A stretch of 64,000 bases of DNA, taken from positions 16,976,329 through 17,040,328 of the forward strand of contig NC_052677.1 of NCBI RefSeq assembly GCF_016802725.1, written 5' to 3'. Source of the DNA: Solenopsis invicta (Eukaryota; Arthropoda; Insecta; Hymenoptera; Formicidae). The notes beneath the pieces were generated by a model. It was not told the DNA's origin, did no database searches, and worked only from the letters and a program-made list of their open reading frames with translations. Below are positions 12,469 through 25,400 of the stretch, one piece after another (positions within the stretch are counted from its first letter, which is position 1; each line of letters starts with the position of its first letter). The position numbers and the translations under genes were made by a program.

Positions 12469-13495
12469 CTGAAAAAAATAAAATGCCATTAAATTTGCGT
12501 AATTACATGTTATACATTCAAAGAAATATTTGATTCTAAGATGTTTTATTTGTGTCCCTTATTTGAACGTTTAAAAATTATTTTAGTGATTTAAATGCAA
12601 TACATTTTTAACTATTTAAAAAAATAGAAATAAAACTTTTTAATATCATAAAATTAAACATTTCTTTATCGAATGTAATTAACTGCAGACCACAAAAGAA
12701 GATCGATGAATAATTATTGAATAGATGACGCTATTAAGATGAAGCTAAATAACTTAAAATGGATTTACGTGTATCCGTGAGAAAAATTGGCAGGCAAATA
12801 CAAAGATACATTACGCTTGTATCATTTCTAGGTGGTACTTTGACCTCTTATACTTAGGATCAAGTATAATTATATCCAGATGCTATCGTTGGCTCTGGAT
12901 GGAATTTTCCCAAGCAAACCACTTACGTTTAATAAACATTTTAACAAACGTTTATTAAGCGTTTTTAATGTTTTAACTTTTATTAAATCATCGAAATGTC
13001 TCATATAAAAACGGTATTTTAAATTTGAAAAAAAAAGCATTAAAATAGACGTTATCTTGTTTTTATAACGTTTAGTAATTAAATAGTTTAAAAAACGTAT
13101 CAAATTTTACAGGTTTATATTTCATTTGAAACGTTTAAAATTGATTTTCAATGTTTATCAAACGTATTTTAAATCTATTTTAAAATCGTGTCGCTTGAGT
13201 TAAAACAAGATACAAAAAAACAATCCTAAATATAAACGGAGTAGAGGTACCGTTCAAGATCATATCCAAGATACGTAAATCCTACAGCATACGAAATGTA
13301 TAATAGCGCGTAATATAAAACCAATAGATCAGTGAGAATCTTATATAAATCAATATGGCGACTTTATGTTGACTCCTCATTGGCCCATCGGTCTTACGTT
13401 CTGTTATGCATTTTATATGCGATAGGCTTAAGGCAACAAGGAAAAAAACAATTACGAACGCGACGTTTTCGCGCGAATCACTGTGCGTTCAGCTT
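12469..13495. other. Spacer, with a possible degenerate inverted-repeat element
   Basis: This is AT-rich DNA between the GMC palindrome and the Frizzled gene. At 12905-13206 the ends (TTTTCCCAAGCAAACCAC, and TTTTAACTCAAGCGACAC on the other strand) look like imperfect terminal inverted repeats, and the interior repeats ACGTTTA-type motifs. No coding gene seen. The stretch next to 13495 may be the Fz4 3' UTR. Confidence 0.35.
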
Positions 13496-16400
13496 TCAGA
13501 CTTGCGTTTCGCTACCGGAATGATAATGTTTCCGATGCTTCCGATGCTTTTTGTGATTCCTATGGGGTATCTGCGAATTCGTTAGCGTCGCGTGCTGATG
13601 CAACAGGGGATGCTGCGGCGGCGTGAGATGGGCGAGATGGTGAATCTGATGATGAGATATGGGGTTGCCGGCGGTGCCGGCGTTGTAACAGTGCACGACG
13701 GGCACCGGGTGGCACTTGTACGGCGGCTGCCTGCAGTGTGGCAGCTTGCGGCACGCGCTCGTCACCTCTGGCCACCAGATCCACGCGGCGGCCATGATGC
13801 CGGCACCGAGGGTCACCACCAGCCGCAGGACGAAGAACTGCAGGAGAGGTCGTGCCGGTATGCGCGGCGCCGTCGACGGTTCCGGCGCCCGGAGCCACGT
13901 CTCCCTGCCCCACCACTCGTAGAAGGTCGTGCTGGCGAGGCAGACGATCAGGCTGGCGTAGAGGCAGGCGAAGATACCAACGCGAGTCAGCAACTGCTTC
14001 TGCCGCCGGTGGATCTCGGCTGGGGACGATTTGCCGGGAAGCTCGCGCTGCGGGCGCATCAGCGGATTTGCGTGGGACGCCGTTAGGGCGGTGAGAACCG
14101 CTGCCGCCGCCGCTGCAGCCGCCGTCGACGAGGACGACGACGTCGACGTCGACGTCGGGGTCACCGCCGGTCGTCGCGGTAACACCAGCGTCGCCAAGCC
14201 GACCAAGAGGAACGTCGTGCCAAACGATAGGTAGACGAATTGCGGCGCCAGTACTAATACGAGGAGGGAGTGTGCGTTCTGCTGGCCAACAAAGCAGCTT
14301 GCTGCAACAAAAAATTGATCTCGCTGATTGTTTTTTTAAAAATACAAATTGCCTACAAATGCGAAGTATCATCAGGTAGAGGATTATTAGCTTAGAATGA
14401 CAGAAAATACAATTAAAGGATTTCCTACAAAAACCAAAGTTTACAAATTCATTTAAATTAAAAGAAATACATAAAATAAATATTTGGGTTAAAGTACCAA
14501 ATTATTCTCTCTATTAGTAGCATTATTTGTTAAAAATTTTGTTCCAACAAGGTTAAACAGAGAATGAGAAATATATGTAATAGTAAATATTTTCTAGTAA
14601 AAATTTAATAGTAAAAATTAAAAAAAAAAAAGATTGCTCCATATTTTAAATAAGCTTTCCTTTATCTATTGTCTTTATTGATATTACAAAAAAAGATAAA
14701 TGTAAAATATTATGAAATGGATAATAAATATCTATAAAAATTTCTGCAAGAACACTGAAAGTCCAAATTTTATCTTTTGCTTTTAAATAGATCTTCAAAA
14801 TATTAATTTTTAGTTGTACTAATTTTTATTAACATTATTAATTTTTATAATTAATATTTAAAGGATAATATTATATGTCTAGAGAAAAATTATTATAATT
14901 GTACAATGAATAATTTGAAGATAAGAAGTTTTTCATTTTTCTTAAAATTTAACTTCTTGGACTTTTTTCGATTTTTGTAGGAAATCGTTCAATTTGAAAT
15001 AAAAATTGCAATTGTGATCTGTTAATAACTCCCTCAATGTTATTTATTATACGCGATGCAATTGTACTTTCCTGTTTAGAAAAATTAAAAAATAAATTTT
15101 ATTCAAATGATAGGGAAGATTGCATTATATATATACAAGATTTAATAACAGTCTGAGAAAAATTTCTTATGCACAGGGGAAGGTTCCAAATCGCATTGGT
15201 CTTATCGACAGACAGTGACGAGTTGCGAGGCGAGTTTGAAGGTATTTGCATTGAATGTTGCTCGCTAGAAGAGAGAGAGACGGAGAAAGGAACTCGACTA
15301 ACCAGGCTCGTTTCTTTATGTATACGCGCGGATAGCCCCGTAACTCCTCGAAATGCAGCCAGCAAATTGACTCGATTGCACGTTACGAGGGTACACGGAT
15401 TCAGTAATAAATGACGCCTCGCGCACAGAAAAGAAATATTTGTTTCGAGTATATTTTTATTTCCAAAATGTAAATATTGAAATGTAACTATATTATAAGC
15501 GCGTTAAACACTTTGCTTACTTAAAGAAATTTTATATAGTTTTATCTTTTAAGAAAAATGTACTTTCATTATTCAATAATCGTTATTCTTTTTTTTTAAC
15601 TCATCATTATGAGTTAAGAGAAAACGAATATCGAATAAGAAATTTAATGTTAATTTCTTTTTTATGTAGACATACCTTTAGTGTCATAATCAAAAGTGTC
15701 TAATTCTCTCTGATCTAATAATTCGTGATATATGAATTTGATTTCAGATCCGTAAAACAAGGTATGTGTAACACGAGCGTGAAGAATTTCGATCTTGCTT
15801 CTCACGTGCCGGGAAAATGATTATTTCGCGAGGAAGAATGCGGCAGGTCCGACAAGCTGACGGCGGCGGAGCGTGCATCGCTGACATTCCTTCCGCGATC
15901 CACTGGATCGACCCAATTTGATATTTTTCTCTACTGCTCGCGGTCGAAACGTCCCATGGTGAAGAACATCGGGTGTGAAATGACGAGGACGAATGTGAGA
16001 AATTTCGGCGATCGTAAATGGATTTAGAGCAATTAAAGGTAATACATTTTCTAACATTGTTATTTAAAATTAATTCACGGGCTGCTGCATTTATTTGTAT
16101 TGTCCGTATTTACACATTGAAACGTAAATATAATGATTATACGAATAATCGAAGGTTGTATCCCTACGCTCCGAACCGGTCGTTTAATTCGAAGATGCTA
16201 ATCTCGGTTGGTCGCTCTCCTGAGCATAATTTATCGGGAACATAAACACGGCAGAGCGGTGCGCATTAGCATAAAATAGCCTCGGCTGGACCACTCGAAT
16301 TAAGATAGATGGAAGGTAGGTGGCGAGGACAGATAAAGATAGGCATGGAGAGATAGGCAGAGGGGAGAAACGAGTGGGGATGAAGAAACAAAAAACAATT

Positions 16401-19400
16401 ATCCAAGAGGGGAAAAAGACGAAAACCGAGGATCCCGAGAAGACTCAACTACGCCAATGGCGCAACCTCATAAAACAAACGGTATAACGAGGCGTGGCCG
16501 TAAAACCGCTCCGGGCATTCTTCTTAGAGGCTGACCAACGCGAGTTTTAATATCGCGCGCCATTGGCCTTACATAGGCCAAAAGATCGGTCAGCTCGAAA
16601 ATCAATGCCCAACGGGCGCAGATGAAGATATTTAGGAAGGGAAAAGCGCAAGGAAAATGTGAACAGAGGACCTTTGCTGGAATCTACGATCTTGTAAAGT
16701 TCTTAAATTAATTTTCTAAGCCATTAATTTCAACTTGATTTAGTTCAAAAAAAATTTATCCCTGATTATATCACTGATGTAAGTATAGTCCTGAAATTGG
16801 ACTGTTCGCTGCGATTCAACAAATAACCGATTTAGAGGGTAGATAATTTTAAGTTATCTAAGCGTGATGCCCTACTCACCAGTTAACTCATCGGCGTCAA
16901 CATCTCTCGTGACCAGCACGGCGATGGTGTGCGCGGCGGGAAGGCCCCAGGCCGCGACGGCGGCGACGGTTGAGAATCCCTGTTGCGGCCCGAAACTATC
17001 CTCCTTGTTGTAGTTACCGGCCGTCCTCGTCCATTTTCTGGCCATTATGCACCACCACGCGCATATCACGACCCACCTGCGATTTAAAATCGTATCAAAT
17101 AGCACAAGGAAAGAAGGAGAGAGAGAGAGAGACTTTTACGGCAGTTTCACAGGACTCGCGTTACATTGGAGCTCTACGATTTTGAAAATTAAAATATAGA
17201 AAGTACAATTAAAGATTATAAGGCTGCGTTCACGGAGCGTACTGTGAGCGTTATTGTGCCATTTTATTCTTATTTTATGTTTAATGACTGACAAAGATAG
17301 AATGACAAAATAGAGCTAACAGCTCTCCGAATGCAGCCTAGATCAATCAGACCTGTTCTTTTTGGCTAAATTTTTCGCACGACGTCCACTTTTCCTCCTT
17401 TTCTCTTCTCGTTTTTGGAGAAGGAAGAAGAAGAGATAAATACTGTGTTGAAAGTTGAGCTAAAAGAGCGGATCTTATATGTGTAAACTTGGAAGGGATG
17501 CAAAGAGATGTAAAGTCTCTGTCGATGATGCTCCTCGGGAGCTTCTTCGAATCAATTGTACGGCCCTGTGAGTTTGCGGCTCGAATAAATAAAAGAGGAT
17601 GGAAGGAAGAACGCGAGAGAGGAGTCGAGAGGACGGCTAAGGCAGTAGGACGAGAGAGCAGCGTGCGAGAGCGAGACGGAGTGACGAGCACGAGAGCGAG
17701 CCGGAGTAAGTGTTTGCGCCTCGTTTGACCTGTTCGCGCTGCTTTTCGATCTTGTCGAAGAGAGAGAGACTCGCGTGATTAATTAGTCGGCTTTTCACCG
17801 CAACCGCTCTCCCCCGGCGAACTGGTTGCCGGAGAAGAGACCGGGGATTACGCCGGACGGCGTGCGGATGCGGCAGCGTGCGGTGCAGAGTCGCCGCGAG
17901 AAGACGAAGAAAGGCGCGTTCTGGTCTCACGCGAGACCAGCACGCATCGCTCCGGACCGCATTGTTCGTGCCAGGCTCCGAAACGGTTCTCAGCGAGTTC
18001 TCGCTCGTTCGAGTCCGATTCGTTGCTCCCGGAGCGACTACTCGCGCGGATATTCACACGTCTCGTACCGAGACTCGTGCAACGAGCCACTAGTGTTCTT
18101 GACTTCTCGGAAATTTTGGGCAAAACATTTTTTTTTGTTTGGCTATCTTGCCATATTTCTTTGAAGTTTTTTTTTCTTTCAAGATAATGTCACATTGAGA
18201 GAAAAGTGTTTAAAACTGACTAATTAAATTAAGGATTTAAAATTATTGGAGCAAAATGCTGATAAGACCCAACGCTACACTGAGAAAAGAAACGAGTTGT
18301 TAACTAAATTTTCAATACTTATATTTCACCACCTGGAAAAAGCTAATTTTTTCTTCAAAGTTATTTTTCTGGAAAATTAAGAACACTAGACTTGACTAGA
18401 CACGCGAAATCATTTCTACGTACAAACGTAATTCTTTTATGTTAAATTGAAATAAGACCATTAATGACAGTATTTAAAATTTCACATTAACAAACGATAT
18501 TAAAAAATTACACTAAAAAAAGTATTTGGTATTTGTAATTACAAGATTAGGAACTCCATTTTTATAATTACAAGTAATAACATACAATGCGTTACACTGA
18601 AAAAAATAATTACGATTGTCGTAATTTAAATATAATTGGCACCAATGATTAAAAATATAATTAGCCAGCTATACAATCAACCCTTAATTATACTAGTCAA
18701 ATCTGGCCTACATCCGCGAGGTAATTGAACCCAAAATGTTGTAGAATACTAGTGTAGAATACTAGTGTAGTTAAGGGTTAAATTATGATAATTGTAATTC
18801 CATTTTTATCAGTGCAACACACTGCATTGCTACTAATATTATAGCAATAATAACTATAAAAATAAAGTTTTTAACTATAAATATCAACATTTAATTATAA
18901 TCACAAATACCAAATACCGAAACCTTTCTTCTCTTGTCAATGTAGTCGAGAGCGATATGAAAGAACATATCCTGTCTATTTATAAAGAATAAATTTTCTT
19001 CACGTTGAATTTCTCGCACCGGTTACCGAAAGCCTCAAGTAAGGCAGTCAACCTTTCCTCGAGTGTTTGCCGCCGCTGGTATTTACCGAGTGAACAACGG
19101 TAGCCGTGTCTCTTCGCACGCATCTACACGATCCACAGACCTGCCAACAGGTAGTCTCCTCGCACCTTTGCCGTAATACTTTGGAGAACATAACAAAAAA
19201 AAGAAAAAAGAACGCGACTCATCTTTTTTAATAAATATATTTCTGGACGGTTTCTTATGTTGCAGTGCCTTCAACTTTCGGATATTATCTTAAGAAGAAA
19301 GACGCAAAGTGAGAGAGGCTTCAAGAGCGTTGAATCTGATGTCTCCATCGGAAGAGGAGGAGGAGGAGGAGGAGGAGGCCAACTTCTCGTGAGGCAATCG

Positions 19401-22400
19401 AGTCTGAAATTGTGGAACGAAGGAGTTGGATTAGCACGACCGAAAGAGCGAGAAAGATTCGGCGGATTCGCTAATTCCCTTCCGAATTTATCGCGCTGGA
19501 AAAGCAAAAACTCGCCCAGCGAATTCCGGTCGCGCGCGGTGATGAATGGAGTGGTGCGACGCACCCGACGCGATTACGCTCGTGGAACGTCGATAAAAAG
19601 GGAAAGGGAAAGAGGAAGAAAAAAAAAAATCTGAAGAAACGTTAACACCTTGCGGGACGCGATCGCTTCGTGAAGCACACGGATGAATCGGACACCGAAT
19701 CGAATACAAGTTTAGGCGTTTGGCGAGACGAGTTACTAGCAACAAAAAAAAAAAGGTAAACGTGTGTAAACACATAGAAAGTAGACAGAAAAAAACGCAA
19801 AAGAAGTCGCCACGGTGTTTCCGGTCCAGCGACATCAATCGACGCGGGCACGATTAATAAGCAGTAACGAGCTCGATCTCGTCAAAGTATGCGTAATAAG
19901 GCCGATTAGTCGTGGCACGAGATTCTTCTTTCTCTCTCTCCTTCTCCTCGTAACCACTGCTACACGGCTGGGTGGTCGACCACTCGCAGTTTCCGTGCAA
20001 CTCGGACTCCGACACAGGGGGGAGGGCAGAGAGAGGAGAGACTACCTAACGACTCGCTAACTAACAAAACAAACAAGAGGTAGCTAGTGCCCCTCTCATC
20101 TCATCTCGCTGATTATATACCCCGCGGGACCCCTGTACACGACGATGCTTCTCCCTCGCGTTCCTCCCTCTCCCGTTCCCACTCTCCGGTTCGTCCGAGT
20201 ATTTTTCTCTTCCTCGCGCACTCTCGCTTCACCTTCTCTCGCGGTGAATTTGGAAAAATTGACGTCGATGGACGTTCACTCGCACTTGGAAGAGCTCGCT
20301 CACGTACGCGACTTGCTAACGTTCTCCGCAAAATCGATGCGAGTCAATGTTTTGGAACAACTGCGAAAAATTTCTGCTTTCCTTCCCAACAAAGGAAAAT
20401 AAATTCAAATTGAAATTTGCAATTTATCTTAATTTATCTGAATTCGCGCTTTAGAGTCCCGGAGTATTTTTGGATTCGAATAGACTCAAATGGATTGGAA
20501 TACAAAATGCACTATTCATCATTATGAATTTGGATGGATTCATGTCTCCTTTATATCATTTTTTTATTTAAATGAATTGAAATAGAAAATAAGCTATATA
20601 TCATGTTGAATTTGGCTGTATTTATATCCATATTATATTATTTTCGGATTCAAATAGATTCGGAAAATCTAGAGCACGAATTTGAATATGTTAAAATAAA
20701 TTTATTTTTGTTTGCTGGATTATCAAATTCTTTAAAGAAAATGAAATTTATATATATATATATAATTCTTTAAAGAAAATGAAATTTATATATATATATA
20801 TGCAAAATTATCACTAGATAAGAATAATTTTTTACTTATATAGTATGAAAAATTATGTTAATTGTTTTTAAATCTTCTTAAAAAAATTCTGAAAAACTTT
20901 TTTCACCCTTTCAAACTATAACACCCCCTTAACGTGAAATATGTAAAATCATACATAAAATCCTATTCCGAGACTTTCAACTCGCGTTATAGATTGTTTA
21001 AAGTGTGCTTTATGATACGTCAACGTCGTATTTATGTTATGAAAGGTAGACACGGTGTCGTTTCATCTCTCTCTCTCTCTCTTTCTCTTTCATGTAACGA
21101 AAGAATACGCCAGATAACGCTGGGCGGCTTGTTATCGCTAGGCTCCAATGATCCGCCCGTGTTCCTTGCTGGCGCGTAGTCGACTCGGATGGGGCTCTTA
21201 TCTCGGATAAATTATCGAGAAATTCTCGGATCCGGGTCCTTAAGCTTAAGGCCCGGGTTGGGCACTGAGAGAGAGATGATGGATCAGCTCTTTCCTCGAG
21301 CCCTTCTTTCGACTTGTCCTTTTTCCCTCGTTCTTGAGACGGCCGTCAAACCTTCGGAGCGGAGAGAGAGAGAAAGAGAGAGAGGGACGGGGGAGGAGAA
21401 GAGGAACGCGGGGCAAAGGAACGAAGGATGGAGAGAAAAGAGAGAAACGGAAACACGAAACTGCCGGATTACCTACCACCATAGGGCCGTACGATCCTCT
21501 CTGTCAATGGCGTAGAACCACAGATTATCGATTCGATTCTTTGGAAGATTTTAATGGAGACCTAGTTGCCTCTTGTATTTTTTGCAAACGTGACAATTTT
21601 CGAGTTTAATTTAATTTTCGGGTTTAATAATCCATGAATTTGCGTGTGCGTGTGTATGTACATTTTAATTTTTTAGTTTTAATAAGTTATTTCGTTACCA
21701 ATTCTCACAAACTATCGCAAAGAAAAAAAAAGTGCAAAGGAATAAATGAAAGTATTCACGGATTTTTTTTATCAATACGCGAATTTATCAAGGTGCAATC
21801 GCGAGAATAAGAATAGAGTATGATAAATAAAAAAGTTTGATGAAAATTATTCGTGATTTCTTTTTTAGCCGCTAGAAATCACAACTTCTAAAGTCGTCAC
21901 TTTTCACGTAAACTTGACGCATGTTGTTGGGAATAACGCGAAAGGGAAGGCGGTGGAAGGCGAGACAGGACAATGCATGGGGCTTAGGGACTGTAAGGCC
22001 CTATGGGTCCATTGGGTGCGCACGGCTTCGTGGTTTCGTGTCCGTAGGGCGCGATGTTTATCGGCTCTTTCGATGTAAATTATGGCCATGCGCTATAGAG
22101 TTCGCTACACCACGGTGCGCAAAAGTATTCGGGCTTCGAGTTCAGGGTCGGATCCTCGCGATAGGTCTCGACCGTGCCGATTTTGCATTTAAAACTCGAT
22201 GCTTTTCAATGTAAAACCCAGGCATATATTGACACCTGGGACTTTCAGAATGGGTTCAATATTGTTGAGGCATTTCCTAGATTTCTATTGTGTTTTCCAG
22301 GAAAAATGAAATGATTTCGATCGAAACCCATTTCGAACAGTATCCATAATATCCCATACAACACAACATATTATTAGCTGCATTGTTGCTGAAAGATTGT

Positions 22401-25400
22401 AGCAATATTTTTGCTATTATGTGCTGTATGGAATGTGCCTTGGAATCCGAAAAAGTGTATGAAAGTTGCAAAATTGACAAACTATATATGAATCCGGAAA
22501 CAATGAAAATCAAAAAATAAATTCTTAAGATTTGAACGGTTGAATTTACAATTGAATGTTTAAATAGATATGCAAAATCTATGATAGGACGATCGATGCT
22601 GCGAAATTCGTTTGTATAATCGCCACCGCAAATTGCATCCATATATTATGAATCATCTTGTTTTTTGGTTCGAAGCGTCGTTTCGTCCATCTCCCGTCTT
22701 CTCTTTCTTTCTCTCTCTTTTTCTCTCATTCTGCTTTTCTCACACTTTCTTTCTTCTTCTCAAGCAACTTGCTTTCTCCAAGATGGAATGCCATTGACTC
22801 CATGCATATCTGGCAACAAGGTTCCTCCCGACCCATCTTATATACCGGGTGATCTTTGTTTATTCGAGACTTGCGTATGAAAGAAACGGTACTAGCATAC
22901 GTAAGATTCCAAGAAAAATCTCACGTAGGACATAAAGTCATAAGAACATGCTTATGACTTTATTTGTCATTTATAAGTTAATAAAAAATTACACTCCTAA
23001 CATTATTATGTCATTCACCCGGTCAACACAGATCACCAGTTATATTATACTTCTGTTAAAATTTTGCACTCAACGATGTAAATGTAACATAACATATGTC
23101 GTTGTATTACATTTACATTAAGTGAGTGCGAAATTTTAATATAGATGCAATGTAACTGATGATCTGTGTTGACTGGGAAGTAATAAATAAATAACTTTTG
23201 ATATTATGACTTTTCTGTTTTATCTAGGATATATAGACTATCCTAGGTATGTAAATATATGCCGAGATGAAAATCTCAAGATGTAGATGGTAATTTAGAT
23301 ATTGGAAAAGCTAGAAATTTTGAAATAGAATGGAGATTTAAAAAGTTTGAAAATACAGTGAGAGCAAAGCCCAAAGAATAATCATTTCCAGGAAACACTA
23401 AGTTACATGTAATACAAATGTTGGTTAAATTTCCCACTCAACAATATAACTGTTATATAACACTCGTTATATACTACACTACGTACCATTACATTTGTAT
23501 TACATATAGCTTGATGTTTGCTGAGTTTATAAAGTGCTCTCTTCTCTTCTTTGAATACTGGACCTTTAAAGTCGCAATAGCTCTCTTTGCTCATCGTGAA
23601 ATTCTAGAATCTCTAATCCAAAGATATATACGTTAAAAATATATTTTTTATATTTATTTTTATACAGTGTGACGCAACATTGAATTATCGGAACAAGCAC
23701 GGGCGAACGGACAATTTTTTGCGTATGCCACCCGTTAGACACGTTAAGATGAGGCTCTCGGTATAAACGGGATGAGATGGGATGGGACGAGATGGGAGTC
23801 AGAGGCTCGTTAGCGGCACGAGGGGAGTCAACACTGTTGCCAGATTGTTATCCCTACCTTGGATGATGCAGTCTCGCCACAGCGAGGCGAGTGCAACAAG
23901 GCGCTCTGCAACACCCGACAACTTTGAAACATGTTACGCGAGTATCATTCGATTCTCGCGCCTATGCGGTAATTAAAATCTAACAATGGCGATCAACAAA
24001 ACCTATTGAAATTATGTTTTCACCAACGACACTGAATCAATGCCAACGTCTCGTGTATTGTTTATAAACATACGATAAACTAAATGATAAAAACTTAATC
24101 ATTAAAAAAATTATATTAACTTACTCGAGCTTGATTATCTCGAAATGATGAGAGTAGAAATGTACAAACTTACCAAACGATCGCTGCGTTTCCGAAGTAA
24201 TAGAGCAGCAAAAAGACAACAGCACAATACGGATTAGCTAGGCCGTCTTGCGTTAAATATTGTTGCTGTTGCTGCTGCTGCTGCTGTTGGGCCAAGACAG
24301 CTTGATCCTGCGGATGTAACGGAATCGCGGGAGTACAGGCGACGTTCAGCCGACCGGCAGCCAATCGAATTACGTAGCCAATTGCGACTGCCGCATGACA
24401 GATTGTCAAGAAGACTATTGCACGCTCTGAAAATATTAATAATAACATCTTGTTTAATCGTATTTGCGAATTAAATCATTTACAAAAATCTTGAACGGTT
24501 CGTATAAAAATTAACAAATAGGCGAGTATAAAAGGCTAATAAAACGATAATTGGATGTTAATTTAATAAAGTTATGTATTTAATTCAAATCTAATTTTTT
24601 GAAACAAAAAACTCATTGGGTTTTACGTTGAATTAAATATATATTATGAAACTAACATAACAATTTTTCAATCATTTTATCAATCCGTTATGCTATTTAT
24701 TAAATATGATGGTTTGAAAACTAATTTAAAAAATTAATCAAATAGCGATATTTAAAGTTGTCGAAAATGAAAAATGTAACTCGAAGTTCAATTTAAAGTG
24801 GAGACAAACCCAGATAACACCGTGTCCGAAATCGGGTCATTAGACGTCTTAAAGTGACTTAAAGATGTTTTTGAGCCACGTCATGCTGAGAGATGGCTTT
24901 AGAGAGATGTCTTTGAATCTTATGTCTTGATTTTGGACATGCATGCTGTCAGAGCTCTCTCACAATTTCATATGGAAATGTTTTCTCTTTGCAAAAGATT
25001 CCTACCTGCGGTAGTGGTGAGGATAGGCCGCTTGCGCGGCTTCAAAAGTGTCAGAATGGCGACCGCGACGGAGACCAGGCACACCGTCGCGAACACGGCC
25101 ATCCAAGCCTCCGCGAGCCTCTTATCCTTTTGGGACCAAAGGATATCGGCGTCACAAGCGGCGGCGCATTTTCCAGAGCGATTTAAGAAGGTGTATAATC
25201 CGGATTTGGCGTACCAGGAGCAGCCCCAGGGTCCGTTGCTGGTGCTCACCGCCTGAATAAACGAACGGTGATTATTATTTAATATAATTTAAGACGAGAT
25301 AGGACTTTAGCAGTAATTAAATTGACAAGTAAATTTATATTACTGATGCTAACATTGTCAATTTAATTCTGTGATAATACTGTTTCTGATTCAATCTAAG

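Larger units (their letters stand above)
17077..24173 (-). other. Fz4 intron 4, repeat-rich with a GC-rich tract
   Basis: 7.1 kb intron. 17600-20400 is GC- and CpG-rich with purine/pyrimidine tracts, (GGA)n at 19345-19376 and a TATA-like gattatataccc at 20111-20122; it looks like a promoter or enhancer tract but no coding exon is supported. 18509-18945, 22353-22431, 23018-23178 and 23405-23508 are inverted-repeat elements listed separately. (CT)n runs lie at 21065-21090. Confidence 0.5.

Noticed and set aside
13560..14372. 270-codon minus-strand ORF
   Set aside because: Out-of-frame shadow of the last Fz4 exon; the other frame gives TM segments and correct splice junctions.
19257..19634. 125-codon ORF with poly-Gly
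   Set aside because: Generated by (GGA)n and purine-rich sequence, no family features.
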